A stretch of 64,000 nucleotides of DNA from Saprospiraceae bacterium (GTDB lineage: Bacteria > Bacteroidota > Bacteroidia > Chitinophagales > Saprospiraceae), in assembly GCA_016720635.1 (NCBI GenBank), contig JADKKF010000026.1, forward strand, positions 1-64,000, written 5' to 3'. Of this stretch, positions 18,872 to 28,298 are shown piece by piece. The notes under the pieces were generated by a model, which did no database searches, was not told the DNA's origin, and saw only the letters and a program-made list of their open reading frames with translations. A program made the translations under genes and the position numbers. Positions within the stretch are counted from its first letter, which is position 1. Every line of letters begins with the position of its first letter.

Positions 18872-19282
18872 CTATAATATTTCTATTTCATTGGCCTTGG
18901 GATTTTCACCCCACTTGTTCGTCATTGGGTAGCTGTCACTTACCAAAAATACAAGTAAAACGATGCTACCAATCACGGGAACAAAGGCGATCAAAAACCA
19001 CCAACCGCTGTGATTCGTATCGTGCAATCGGCGAACTGCAATCGAAAAACTCGGTACTAATAAGGCCAAATAAATGAGACAAATCAAGCTAGCTATGCCT
19101 GAAGCAAAAGTACTTATTTCCTCTTCCATGCTCATCAAACTGCTCATGAGGATTAAGCACAATGGTACTAAAATAATCATGGACATCAGGACAAAAAACC
19201 AGTACTGCTTCCTTCTAGCGCGTCCTGAAAAATTGGCAAAATTTTTGAGAAAAGCATCTTTAAAATTTTCGATTAGATACAT
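18872..19282 (-). CDS. DUF805 family membrane protein
   Basis: 136 residues from the ATG at 19282 (MYLIENFKDAFLKNF); the longer open frame upstream is unconserved-looking and overlaps the neighbouring gene's end. Hallmarks of DUF805 are the early SGRARRKQYWFF segment and the RRLHDTNHSGWW motif, with about four membrane helices. The function of the family is unknown. It lies 29 bp after the stop of the T9SS cargo gene on the same strand, so co-transcription is possible. Confidence 0.85.
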   Translation of the reverse strand: MYLIENFKDAFLKNFANFSGRARRKQYWFFVLMSMIILVPLCLILMSSLMSMEEEISTFASGIASLICLIYLALLVPSFSIAVRRLHDTNHSGWWFLIAFVPVIGSIVLLVFLVSDSYPMTNKWGENPKANEIEIL

Positions 19283-19311
19283 ATTGTTTTGATTTAGATG
19301 GCTAAAAAAAT

Positions 19312-20298
19312 TTACATTTTTGTGAACTTCTTGATGACAAAGCCACCGTCGGTCTGCCATCGCCCGAAATATGTACCTGGACTTAAATTTCCAACGTCGA
19401 TCTTCGCATCATTTGGAACACTTCTGTGCAAAACTTTTCCCTGGGCATCGTAAATCAAAAGGGAGACAATTTTTTGATTAAAATTGGGTTGCCATGCTAG
19501 GATTGAATTCACGGGATTTCCCAATAATTTGATTTGTTCTTGTGCTAAAATATCTCTGGTGCCAGTGGATTCCGGAGTGAAGCGATAAACCGTATTTTTA
19601 GGTGGAATGCTGTCAAGGATGCTGTAATTTGTCAAAAAAGCATCATAAAGTGGATCAGAAGGCGGTCCGAACAGCCCAATACCATCGCCAAAAGTATGAT
19701 TTACGGTATCTCTGTACGGGTAAATCGCGACCCAAGGTCCGATATCTCCATCAAAATCTCGTGTAGCATCTGTAATCAGTGATTCACCAAAACGCATCTC
19801 TATGATTCCATTTTCGTATAACCAGCATTGAACATTGGCTGAATCTTCTGATACGCCATCGTCATCCAAGTCACCGTAGAAGCCAATGTTGCGCCATTCT
19901 ATCTTCAGTATCCGACTACCAATAGCTCCAGTGGTTGAATATCCTAAAGTGGATAATGCCCCAGGACCCGGATCAAAAGTGGATGGATCCAAACCTCTAT
20001 CCAAGATATCTGCTCCAAATGGAGAAAGAAACGACAAAGAATCAGATTGTTCATTGGGGTCGTATAAGGTCGAGCCATAACCTAATCCCGTATGAAGACT
20101 ATCAAGAACCTTGCTGTAGTATGGAAAATTGAATCCAAACGGAATTGTAAAATCAGGGTCGTCGAAGGTCATCGTCCCGTTGAGAGATATTAAATTCGGG
20201 ACGGGAGTGTATGGAGCTGTATATACACTAAATTCATATTGAGCCTGTAGATTAAAAATGGTAGCAAAGAAAATAATTCCAATTAAAAGTGATCGCAT
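19312..20298 (-). CDS. Secreted protein with T9SS sorting domain
   Basis: 328 residues with signal peptide (MRSLLIGIIFFATIFNLQAQ). The C-terminal roughly 70 residues form a typical type A T9SS domain: IKLLGNPVNSILAW, LLIYDAQGKVLHR, then LSPGTYFGRW and a Lys-rich end (VIKKFTKM). It should cross the outer membrane by the type IX system and be anchored or released. The central domain (PFGFNFPYYSK, ILKIEWRNIGFYGD, GIIEMRFG) resembles the beta-sandwich found in many Bacteroidota surface proteins of unknown role. No enzyme motif is seen. Confidence 0.85.
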   Translation of the reverse strand: MRSLLIGIIFFATIFNLQAQYEFSVYTAPYTPVPNLISLNGTMTFDDPDFTIPFGFNFPYYSKVLDSLHTGLGYGSTLYDPNEQSDSLSFLSPFGADILDRGLDPSTFDPGPGALSTLGYSTTGAIGSRILKIEWRNIGFYGDLDDDGVSEDSANVQCWLYENGIIEMRFGESLITDATRDFDGDIGPWVAIYPYRDTVNHTFGDGIGLFGPPSDPLYDAFLTNYSILDSIPPKNTVYRFTPESTGTRDILAQEQIKLLGNPVNSILAWQPNFNQKIVSLLIYDAQGKVLHRSVPNDAKIDVGNLSPGTYFGRWQTDGGFVIKKFTKM

Positions 20299-20453
20299 AA
20301 TACAAGTTTATGGTAAATAATAATGCAGTAAATATATTTAAAATTATTTAATAAATTTCAAATAATAAATTTAGATAAAAATAGCAAATCAGTATCTGTA
20401 GGGAAATTAATTGACAAATGGAGAATATAGGGTTCAATTCTATGCAATAGGCC

Positions 20454-20494
20454 ACAATGTAGGGTTTGAATAGCTAAATACCCTTGGACATTGT
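20454..20494. other. Imperfect intergenic hairpin
   Basis: ACAATGTAGGGT (20454-20465) pairs with ACCCT (20480-20484) and ACATTGT (20488-20494), with a 3-nt bulge. It sits between ftsK and the T9SS cargo gene. No T-run follows on either strand, so its role is unclear. The rest of this 258-bp spacer is AT-rich and empty. Confidence 0.4.
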
Positions 20495-20556
20495 AGGACA
20501 TTTAAAGATTAAAAGCCTTAATGATGCACAGTCATCAATAATCCCTTGCTAATCAA

Positions 20557-23091
20557 CTATTTGTTACGGATGGCAGCAAGGTGTCTGAACAATTCTCCTT
20601 CGTCCTGTATCAGAACCTCCCTAGGTTTTGACCCCTCGTTGGCTCCTACGATACCGAATGCCTCCAGCTGATCCATGATCCGTCCAGATCGATTGTACCC
20701 TAGTTTCATACGTCTCTGAATCATGGAAGTAGATCCGTGTTGCGTTTGTACGATAAGTCTGGCTGCTTCCTCAAAATTATCATCCAAATCATCGCTTGAA
20801 TAAGAATTGAGCTCGTCAGATGGACCTTCTGGATCGATGTATTCTGGCAAGAAGAATGGCATAGCATATCCTCGTTGATGCGCTATATGGTCTATTACGT
20901 GTTCTACTTCCTTGGTATCAACGAATGCACACTGAAGTCTTATCATGTCTCCACCTAGTGATAAAAGCATGTCACCACGCCCTATGAGCTGATTGGCACC
21001 TCCCCTATCTAGGATGGTTTTGGAGTCAATGGCCGAAGAAACTTTAAAGGCAAGTCTTGCTGGGAAATTGGCCTTGATGACACCCGTGATGATATTGACC
21101 GATGGACGCTGCGTAGCGATAATCAGGTGAATTCCGATGGCTCGAGCAAGCTGCGCAAGACGCCCTATGGGCAGTTCTATTTCTTTGCCAGCCGTCATGA
21201 TCAAATCTGCAAATTCATCAATAACAAGCACGATATAAGGCATAAAGCGGTGTCCCTTCTCAGGATTCAATCGGCGATCTACAAATTTTGCATTGTACTC
21301 GGCCAGATTTCGCACATTGGCCTTTTTCAGTAGGTCATAGCGTTGATCCATTTCGATGCATAGAGAATTCAAGGTATGGATAACTTTCTTAGTCTCCGTG
21401 ATGATCGGTTCGTCCTCGTTGGGAAGATATGCTAGGAAATGATTTTCCAATTTGGTATAGGGCGAAAGTTCAACCTTTTTAGGATCTATCAATACCAATT
21501 TTACTTGCGAAGGATGTTTTTTGTACAATAATGACATCAAAATCGCATTGATACCCACGGACTTTCCTTGACCAGTCGCTCCTGCTACCAGTAAGTGCGG
21601 CATGGTCGCTAGATCCGCTACGAATACTTCATTGGATATCGTTTTTCCAAGCGCAATGGGTAGCTCTGCCGTAGAGTTTTTAAATTTCTCCGATTGGAAT
21701 ACCTCACGAATCGAAACCGTTTGTTTGTTTTTGTTCGGCACTTCGATACCGATGGTACCTTTTCCTGGGATTGGCGCTATAATACGAATACCCAAGGCGG
21801 CCAAACTGAGTGCGATATCGTCTTCTAAGTTTTTGATTTTAGAAATTCTAACGCCAGGAGCAGGGACTATCTCGTAGAGGGTAACAGTAGGCCCAACAGC
21901 TGCTTTTATCTTTGTTATTTCTATTTTATAATTCAATAAAGTGTTGACGATTTGATTCTTATTGGCTTCCAATTCCGCCATATCAACTTCGATATTCTGT
22001 GCTTGAAATTCTGTCAAAAGCTCTAAAGTTGGAGGCACGTAATTAGAAAGCTCCTTCGTGGGATCGTAAGGATCCAATTCAGGCAGAACGCGCTCCGCTG
22101 CTGACTCTTCCAATGCGGCTATCAAAGGATCCACGAATTTCTCTTCGGATTCGATGATGGGTTCGAAGACAGGTGTATCGATTTCTAAGGCCAAATCTCC
22201 TTTGTTAGTCTCATGCTGGGAACGTGTATCTTTCAATTCAAAATCAAAAAGTTCATCGTCATCATCAAAATTAATGCTGTCTATATCGCCTTTTGGGGTG
22301 ATGGAAGCTGTTAAAGGTTTGTCATGAAAAAGAATCCTGTCCAATGGATCATATGGATGTTCCGCTGCTTCTACTGTTTTGTTTGTTTCTTCTACGGCTT
22401 CATTAACGATCTGATCGACACTTTCTTTGGATTTATTATAAAATTTACTAAAAAAATTAAAACTAGGCCAATTCATCTTGAGATTGACAGCTGGCATACT
22501 AGGGTTTAAATGCTCGTCCTTGATCTCGGGGTTGTGATACCATATTACCAAACCAATTCCAGTAAATATAAAAAACAAAACCAAGCCTAGAGTTCCTATC
22601 AAACTCTGCAAATTATTGTTAATCGCTTGACCACAATGACCTCCCCAAGGAAAGGCTGAAATAGGACTGAACAAAAAGTCCAAAACGCAAGCAGTAAAAA
22701 CCAAACCTATGACGGTATTCTGAATGACGTGCCACATATTCACCTTATGTGGATGAATCAAGCGGATCCCCCACTGATACATGAAATAAACGACAAAAAA
22801 TGAAGAGAGTCCAAAACCCCAATAAAAAAATAAATGTGAAGTGACCGCACCAATTGAGCCCAGCCAATTGGCCATTTTTATATTCGTTTCTGAAAATAAT
22901 TCTGTTGAGAATTGGATGACTTTATCTTGGTCTATCTTCCACGTAAAAATGTAAGATGCGAAAGAAACCATCAGTACCAATGCTAAGAAGAAAAATAATA
23001 CTCCCAGCATTTTAGGGACTCTATCATCAGAAAACCCTTGAGAAAGGCTCTTGAAGAATCCGTTGTTTTGTTTAGTTTTAGTTTTAGCCAT
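20557..23091 (-). CDS. ftsK: DNA translocase FtsK
   Basis: Moves DNA at the division septum and helps resolve chromosome dimers. 844 residues from the ATG at 23091 (MAKTKTKQNNGFFKSL); 41 extra open codons upstream lack a plausible start context. Four membrane helices lie in the first about 200 residues, followed by a long acidic linker (about 240-360). The motor domain has Walker A GATGQGKS (about 504-511) and Walker B VLVIDEFADL (about 624). The C-terminal winged-helix gamma domain (about 755-835, with STSMIQRRMKLGYNRSGRIM) reads KOPS-like sites. It is transcribed alone, divergent from the NadR-like gene. Confidence 0.97.
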   Translation of the reverse strand: MAKTKTKQNNGFFKSLSQGFSDDRVPKMLGVLFFFLALVLMVSFASYIFTWKIDQDKVIQFSTELFSETNIKMANWLGSIGAVTSHLFFYWGFGLSSFFVVYFMYQWGIRLIHPHKVNMWHVIQNTVIGLVFTACVLDFLFSPISAFPWGGHCGQAINNNLQSLIGTLGLVLFFIFTGIGLVIWYHNPEIKDEHLNPSMPAVNLKMNWPSFNFFSKFYNKSKESVDQIVNEAVEETNKTVEAAEHPYDPLDRILFHDKPLTASITPKGDIDSINFDDDDELFDFELKDTRSQHETNKGDLALEIDTPVFEPIIESEEKFVDPLIAALEESAAERVLPELDPYDPTKELSNYVPPTLELLTEFQAQNIEVDMAELEANKNQIVNTLLNYKIEITKIKAAVGPTVTLYEIVPAPGVRISKIKNLEDDIALSLAALGIRIIAPIPGKGTIGIEVPNKNKQTVSIREVFQSEKFKNSTAELPIALGKTISNEVFVADLATMPHLLVAGATGQGKSVGINAILMSLLYKKHPSQVKLVLIDPKKVELSPYTKLENHFLAYLPNEDEPIITETKKVIHTLNSLCIEMDQRYDLLKKANVRNLAEYNAKFVDRRLNPEKGHRFMPYIVLVIDEFADLIMTAGKEIELPIGRLAQLARAIGIHLIIATQRPSVNIITGVIKANFPARLAFKVSSAIDSKTILDRGGANQLIGRGDMLLSLGGDMIRLQCAFVDTKEVEHVIDHIAHQRGYAMPFFLPEYIDPEGPSDELNSYSSDDLDDNFEEAARLIVQTQHGSTSMIQRRMKLGYNRSGRIMDQLEAFGIVGANEGSKPREVLIQDEGELFRHLAAIRNK

Positions 23092-23416
23092 ATCGTACCT
23101 TAGTCTTACTTTTTTTGTAGTCTTCTTATATATAATGACAATATAACCCGCTCGGGGGTATATTTCAAAGGGTAAAATTAAAACATATTTTTTATTTATA
23201 TGATATTTTTTCATAATATAAAATCAGAAAATTTCATATTAATAATTCTATATTTATAAATAGCTGAATTTCTGTAATTTACATTATTTTTATAAACTCA
23301 ACTTTGGCCAGCATTAGGTAAAATGCCGCTTCGTTTATCTAGATTTTTATAAAAAGATTCAATTTTAATCTTAGTTTTGCGTACCATCTTTTTTGTAGAA
23401 ATTATGTTCTTTCAAA
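23092..23416. other. Divergent AT-rich spacer between ftsK and the NadR-like gene
   Basis: About 325 bp of AT-rich DNA that must hold promoters for both divergent genes. A short GC-richer patch (CCCGCTCGGGGG) near 23150 has weak self-complementarity. I see no gene and no exact TTG-N20-TAnnTTTG match. Confidence 0.5.
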
Positions 23417-23932
23417 ATGTATAAAATAGCCATAACAGGTCCAGAATCTACTGGAAAAACTACCCTTGCTGCTATTTTAGCGGAGCATTTTTCAGGTAAG
23501 ATGATTCCAGAATTTGCTAGGCAATTTTTGGCAAATAAATCCTCCTACACATTGCAGAATTTGCATGAAATCGCAGTGGGGCAATGGACCTCCGAAGAAA
23601 AAGCCATTCAAGAAGGAAATGAGCTGCTGATTTGCGACAGTGACCCCTTGGTGTTTGGCGTTTGGAGCCTTGAAAAATTTAACAACTTGGCCCCTTCGCT
23701 TGAACAAAAATTAATACATTACGATTATGACATGACGCTGTTTTGCATGCCCGATTTGCCGTGGGTTTATGATCCATTGAGGGAAAACGAGCACAACCGA
23801 AACGAATTGGCGGTTTTATATGAAAAAATCGCTAAAAAATATAACATATCTTTGCACAGAATAAATGGTTTTGGAGACTTTCGCACGAGCAAAGCCATCG
23901 CTATTCTTGAAAAATTTTTAAACAAAAAATAA
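23417..23932 (+). CDS. NadR-like nucleoside kinase (AAA_28 family ATPase)
   Basis: 171 residues. A P-loop opens the protein (TGPESTGKTT, about 7-16), followed by PEFARQFL and a CDSDPLVFGVWS segment typical of the ribosylnicotinamide kinase half of NadR. It would phosphorylate nicotinamide riboside to NMN in NAD salvage (family knowledge); the adenylyltransferase half is absent. It is followed 10 bp later by a small membrane protein gene, so they may share a transcript. A pnuC-type transporter, its usual partner, is not in the window, so the substrate is less certain. Confidence 0.8.
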   Translation: MYKIAITGPESTGKTTLAAILAEHFSGKMIPEFARQFLANKSSYTLQNLHEIAVGQWTSEEKAIQEGNELLICDSDPLVFGVWSLEKFNNLAPSLEQKLIHYDYDMTLFCMPDLPWVYDPLRENEHNRNELAVLYEKIAKKYNISLHRINGFGDFRTSKAIAILEKFLNKK

Positions 23933-23942
23933 AATTTATTGG

Positions 23943-24245
23943 ATGGAAAATCTCTTAATGGGTATCATCATATTGGCGTTTTTAGGCTTACTGGGTTTGA
24001 ATATTTATTTTAGAGTAAAAGTGTTAAAAACATATAAGACTTTGGTGCAAAATAGGGTGCAATTCAATGCCATGGATATCTTGAATCCGAGCGTTTTGGA
24101 TAAAATATGCCAAGAACATCCAGCCCATCGAGTTGATATTCAGAGTTTTGCAAAAAATATTAAAAATTCGGTACAATTGGCCATTGGGTTAATCGCCCTC
24201 ATCACCTTATTTGGCGCGGTTCTGATGTATTATCGCAATCAGTAA
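23943..24245 (+). CDS. Small membrane protein of unknown function
   Basis: 100 residues with two membrane helices, one at each end (about 5-24 and 78-95), and a basic loop of about 50 residues between them (KTYKTLVQNRVQF, FAKNIKNSVQ). No motif is recognised. It sits 10 bp after the NadR-like gene and 83 bp before murA, so it belongs to this small gene group, probably in the inner membrane. Confidence 0.65.
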   Translation: MENLLMGIIILAFLGLLGLNIYFRVKVLKTYKTLVQNRVQFNAMDILNPSVLDKICQEHPAHRVDIQSFAKNIKNSVQLAIGLIALITLFGAVLMYYRNQ

Positions 24246-24328
24246 AATATCTTTAGTTCACGTCATTTGGAAATATTAATTATTTTTGCATATATTTTAT
24301 AAAAATACCCTAAAAAAAATCAAATAAC

Positions 24329-25633
24329 TTGGATACATTTAAAGTAGAAGGCGGCTTGAAGTTAAAAGGTGAAATCACCCCTCAAGGGGCCAAAAACGAA
24401 GCCTTGCAAATCATCAGTGCGGTTTTGCTCTCCGAAGAAAAAATTACAATCTCCAATATTCCCCAAATCATTGATGTTATCTTATTGATAGAATTATTGG
24501 AAGGCCTCGGCGTCGCCGTTGAAAAGATATCGGATGATACCTATTCTTTTCAGGCTAATGACATTAATTTGACCTATTGCGCCACCCCAGAATATCAGTC
24601 CAAAGCGAAAAAAATCAGGGGATCCGTCATGTTGATTGGACCTATGTTGGCCAGATTCGGCAAGGCATACATACCTAAGCCTGGAGGTGATAAAATAGGG
24701 CGAAGAAGACTTGATACACACTTTCTTGGATTCGAGGAATTAGGAGCTAAAGTCGCATACGACTCTGAGACTTCTTCTTATTATTTGGATGCCAAAGAAC
24801 TCAAAGGAAAGTATATCCTTATGGATGAAATTTCCGTTACAGGAACTGCCAATGTCCTCATGGCGGCAGTCATGGCGGAAGGAACTACACAGATATACAA
24901 CGCAGCTTGCGAGCCTTATATCCAACAATTGTGCAAAATGCTAGTAAGGATGGGTGCAAAAATCGAGGGAATCGGCTCCAATCTTTTGACCATCCACGGT
25001 GTTAAAAAACTAGGAGGAACAAGCCACAGGATGTTGCCAGATATGATAGAGATCGGAAGCTTTATCGGATTAGCAGCTATGACCCAATCAGAAATAACGA
25101 TCAAGGACTGCCAGATCAATGAATTGGCCAATATTCTGCCGGTTTTTAGGAGAATGGGGGTAAATTTTGAAATTAAAGGCGACGATATTTTTGTTCCTGC
25201 ACAGGAATCATACGAAATCCAAACTTTCATGGATGGGTCCATTATGACGATTTACGATGCACCTTGGCCTGGTTTTACACCTGACTTATTGAGCATCATT
25301 GTAGTTATGGCCATTCAGGCTAGAGGGAGCGTTTTGATACACCAAAAAATGTTTGAAAGCAGATTGTTTTTCGTGGATAAACTGATAGATATGGGCGCAC
25401 AAATCATCTTGTGTGATCCACACCGCGCAACAGTCATAGGCTTAGATAGAAGTCAACAACTTAGAGGCATTGAGATGTCTTCTCCAGATATCCGTGCTGG
25501 CGTAGCCTTGTTGATTGCTGCATTATCCGCGAAAGGTACCAGCCTTATCCACAACGTACACCAGATAGATCGCGGATATCAAAATATCGATGCCAGACTT
25601 AACAAACTAGGGGCTAAAATCACAAGGGTTTAA
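24329..25633 (+). CDS. murA: UDP-N-acetylglucosamine 1-carboxyvinyltransferase
   Basis: First committed step of peptidoglycan synthesis: adds enolpyruvate from PEP to UDP-GlcNAc. 434 residues, full length, starting with TTG at 24329. Two EPSP-synthase-like lobes are recognised by GAKNEALQIISAVL near the N-terminus (20-34) and the late TPDLLSIIVVMAIQA and SPDIRAGVALLIAAL segments. The catalytic loop reads PGGDKIGRRRLD (118-129): Asp121 stands where Escherichia coli has the fosfomycin-binding Cys115. Asp at this site gives intrinsic fosfomycin resistance in other bacteria. It is the only peptidoglycan precursor gene here. Confidence 0.96.
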   Translation: MDTFKVEGGLKLKGEITPQGAKNEALQIISAVLLSEEKITISNIPQIIDVILLIELLEGLGVAVEKISDDTYSFQANDINLTYCATPEYQSKAKKIRGSVMLIGPMLARFGKAYIPKPGGDKIGRRRLDTHFLGFEELGAKVAYDSETSSYYLDAKELKGKYILMDEISVTGTANVLMAAVMAEGTTQIYNAACEPYIQQLCKMLVRMGAKIEGIGSNLLTIHGVKKLGGTSHRMLPDMIEIGSFIGLAAMTQSEITIKDCQINELANILPVFRRMGVNFEIKGDDIFVPAQESYEIQTFMDGSIMTIYDAPWPGFTPDLLSIIVVMAIQARGSVLIHQKMFESRLFFVDKLIDMGAQIILCDPHRATVIGLDRSQQLRGIEMSSPDIRAGVALLIAALSAKGTSLIHNVHQIDRGYQNIDARLNKLGAKITRV

Positions 25634-25645
25634 AAACTTTGCCTT

Positions 25646-26134
25646 TTATTCGACAGGTATTGCTAGATATTTTTTAAACCAAGTTGCTTGTGGGGATTTA
25701 TATCCCAATTCTTTTGTAGAGTGAATCCACTGCAAGGATGTATCCCATATTTTCAAGTCCTTGATATCGCCGCTTTGTAGCATAGTTTTTATTTCTGAAA
25801 AAGAACAAATTTTTTCAACACCGTGAATCTCAACTGGGACACTCATTCGATCAAAAAAGTCCATATCGAGCCTGGCGCCGAGATCTTTCATCGTTCTAAA
25901 AAGACCATCTTTAGAACACCCCCCAATCGAGTCTTCTTGTTCAGCAATTACCAAGACGAAATTTGAATGAATTATAAAACTCGAATAAACTTTATCCCCG
26001 TGTGAGGTCCATTGCTCGCAGAAGGTCACCAGTGATTTACTTACCACTTCTTTTTGGTCATTGGTCAATGGGTTAGCAAAACAAAAATGCCAAGCTGCCA
26101 TCGACCCTTTCATTTCTTCTATTTTTTTCAACAT
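25646..26134 (-). CDS. Conserved Bacteroidota protein, often mislabelled 'ABC transporter ATPase'
   Basis: 162 residues without signal peptide or membrane helix. The arrangement LxxFCEQWTSHGDKVYSSFII, then VIAEQEDSIGGCSKDG, then DFFDRMSV matches a small cytosolic family that is often called ABC transporter ATPase, but there is no Walker A, Walker B or signature motif, so that name should not be used. A conserved SGGCS-like turn (here IGGCSKDG) may be functional. Its start lies 3 bp from the stop of the upstream Fe-S gene, so they form an operon. Confidence 0.75.
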   Translation of the reverse strand: MLKKIEEMKGSMAAWHFCFANPLTNDQKEVVSKSLVTFCEQWTSHGDKVYSSFIIHSNFVLVIAEQEDSIGGCSKDGLFRTMKDLGARLDMDFFDRMSVPVEIHGVEKICSFSEIKTMLQSGDIKDLKIWDTSLQWIHSTKELGYKSPQATWFKKYLAIPVE

Positions 26135-26137
26135 AAT

Positions 26138-26923
26138 TTATTGCATTGACTGTATGATCAATTCTGACAAATCATATACCATGATATCATCTTGTTGGTC
26201 CTTGGCTTTGATACCGTCTTGAAGCATCGTAATGCAAAATGGGCAATTTGCTGCGACGATCTTGGCACCAGACTCCATAACGTCCTCTACACGCTCCACA
26301 TTGATTCTTTTACTCCCTGGCTCGTCTTCCTTAAACATTTGGCCTCCACCCGCACCACAACACAGTCCATTGGTTTTACACCTTTTCATCTCCACCAAAT
26401 CCGCATCGAGCTGCTTTAGCACATCCCTTGGAGCTTCGTAGATGCCATTCACCCGACCGAGATAACAAGAATCGTGATAAGTTATTTTTTTGCCTTTAAA
26501 TTCTCCTCCGTCCTTCATTTTTATTCGACCTTCATTGATCAAGGATTGTAAAAATGCGCTGTGATGCGTCACTTCATAGTGCCCTCCTAGTGCAGGATAT
26601 TCATTTTTAAGAGTATTAAAACAATGCGGACAGGCTGTTACGATTTTTTTAATTTCATAGCCATTCAAAGTTTGAATGTTTTGTGCCGCCAACATTTGAA
26701 AGATGAATTCATTTCCAGCCCTCCTAGCAGGATCTCCTGTGCATTTTTCTTCATCACCCAATATAGCAAAAGAAATACCCACTTTGTCTAGGATCTCGGC
26801 AAATGCTTTAGACACTTTTTGGGCCCTTGCATCATAACTACCAGCACAGCCCACCCAAAATAATACTTCAGGTGACATCCCTTCATTTAAGCATTCCGCC
26901 ATTGTTTTAATCTTCGTCGCCAT
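26138..26923 (-). CDS. CCG-domain (Fe-S)-binding oxidoreductase subunit
   Basis: 261 residues from the ATG at 26923 (MATKIKTMAEC). Two cysteine-rich CCG-type domains are visible: WVGCAGSYDAR with a later TACPHCFNTL, and DSCYLGR with GLCCGAGGGQMF and AANCPFC. This is the fold of HdrB, GlpC/GlcF and LutA subunits, which carry an Fe-S cluster and pass electrons for a partner. The expected ferredoxin-like 4Fe-4S partner subunit is not adjacent: upstream is the divergent gene at 27137. So the electron partner is unknown. It is co-transcribed with the 25646 gene. Confidence 0.88.
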   Translation of the reverse strand: MATKIKTMAECLNEGMSPEVLFWVGCAGSYDARAQKVSKAFAEILDKVGISFAILGDEEKCTGDPARRAGNEFIFQMLAAQNIQTLNGYEIKKIVTACPHCFNTLKNEYPALGGHYEVTHHSAFLQSLINEGRIKMKDGGEFKGKKITYHDSCYLGRVNGIYEAPRDVLKQLDADLVEMKRCKTNGLCCGAGGGQMFKEDEPGSKRINVERVEDVMESGAKIVAANCPFCITMLQDGIKAKDQQDDIMVYDLSELIIQSMQ

Positions 26924-27018
26924 TTCCAACCAGTCTGATTTTAAAGAATATATATTACAGAATTGTTAAATATTTAAAATAAAAATGTATTATTTTAACA
27001 AAAACATAAGTAAAAGTA

Positions 27019-27051
27019 TTTGCTTTTTTCACGACTAAACCTTTACCTTTG
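27019..27051 (+). promoter_or_regulatory. Bacteroidota-type promoter
   Basis: TTTG (27019-27022), 21 bp, then TACCTTTG (27044-27051), an exact TAnnTTTG -7 element. The predicted start of transcription is near 27058, about 80 bp before the gene at 27137. Confidence 0.45.
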
Positions 27052-27136
27052 CTAAGGTATTGAATTTTTCGCATTTTTGCTAATTTTTCAAATTGCTATA
27101 AAACAATAAACTTTTGTCTATCAGACATTCTTTTGG

Positions 27137-28291
27137 ATGAAAATTAAATTTGAGACTGTACTTCCATTATTCTTTTGTTTTTTAAGCCTTACTGGGCTTT
27201 TTGGACAAACTATAAAAACTTTGCCTAGTGGTGAAACCGTCATGGTGTACCCCGATGGCTCTTGGCGAAAATACCAAAAAAACAGCGAAGATTCTTCTAG
27301 GGTAGACGAACTTGCCGCTGTCTCTAATCCAATACCAAATCCTCCTCCTAGCCCAGAGTTTATCTATACTCAAGCCGATGTGCCAGCGTTAGAAACAAAG
27401 GTCATCAAAGCCATTAATTCCTATCGCGAAAAAGTAAATTTTAAGTACGATCGCCAAGATAATTTGGAGAATATCAGATCCAAACCCAATGTAACAGACG
27501 ACGAATTATTGACGGCCACCAAAGATTTGGAAGTTGCGATCCAAGCGGAAGAAGTGGCATTGCAAACATTAGAAAATTCCAAAGCTGAATTAAAGAAAGC
27601 AAAGGTTACACCTCCTACCAAAGCCCAAAGAAAATCAAAAGACAATAACGAAACCAGTGAAACCATTCCTTCACAAGAAGGTGGAGTGGTGGATACTTCT
27701 GCCCAAAATACCGCCAATGAAGAGATAACATTCAACCAAGTTTCTATCGAAGATACCAGCCCTAAAAAGAAGACAGTTGGCAAAAGCAGCTGTGGCATTC
27801 AATATAAAGGTATCGATGAATTCTCCAAAAAGAAGAGGATCGAATTGAATCCAGATTTGTTTTTTACATATTCCAATAAGGAAATCAAGCAAATCTTAAA
27901 GGAGCAAGATGTCATCAGATGCGAGGGATATATGGCCGCTATTTCTGGAGGATATAGGTATTTACTTTTAACTTTCTCATTTCCCTCCCAAGAAATTCGG
28001 CGAGATTACGGTACCTATCGAGAAGGCTCTTTTTTACAAATCAAATTCATTGACGATGAAAAAATGACCCTATACAATACAGGCGTCGATGATGTCCGCT
28101 TCAATTCCAAAACTGGTCTTTACGACATCCAGGCTCAGTTTTCCATTGACTACAAACAAGAAAAAATCCTACGCAAAAAAGATATTGATAAAATTCGCGT
28201 GACTTGGACGTCAGGATTTGAGGATTATGAAGTATTCAATACTCAATTTCTCAAAAACCAAATCCAATGTTTGGAAAAAGAACTCGATTGA
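27137..28291 (+). CDS. Secreted coiled-coil protein of unknown function
   Basis: 384 residues with a signal peptide (about 1-23, ending LFGQ). A short TxxSGETVMVYPDGSWRKYQ segment follows, similar to small repeats in Bacteroidota periplasmic proteins. Residues about 75-155 are charged and heptad-like (coiled coil), then a Ser/Thr/Lys-rich linker and a beta-rich C-terminal domain from about 210 (KKKTVGKSSCGIQYKGIDEF) to the end. The function is unknown. The miaE start lies 7 bp after its stop, so the two are co-transcribed, though no functional link is known. Confidence 0.7.
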   Translation: MKIKFETVLPLFFCFLSLTGLFGQTIKTLPSGETVMVYPDGSWRKYQKNSEDSSRVDELAAVSNPIPNPPPSPEFIYTQADVPALETKVIKAINSYREKVNFKYDRQDNLENIRSKPNVTDDELLTATKDLEVAIQAEEVALQTLENSKAELKKAKVTPPTKAQRKSKDNNETSETIPSQEGGVVDTSAQNTANEEITFNQVSIEDTSPKKKTVGKSSCGIQYKGIDEFSKKKRIELNPDLFFTYSNKEIKQILKEQDVIRCEGYMAAISGGYRYLLLTFSFPSQEIRRDYGTYREGSFLQIKFIDDEKMTLYNTGVDDVRFNSKTGLYDIQAQFSIDYKQEKILRKKDIDKIRVTWTSGFEDYEVFNTQFLKNQIQCLEKELD

Positions 28292-28298
28292 TGCCATT

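Noticed and set aside
20454..20494. ftsK terminator
   Set aside because: The hairpin has no T-run on the minus strand and lies 60 bp from the stop codon.
25646..26134. ABC transporter ATPase
   Set aside because: No Walker A, Walker B or signature motif.
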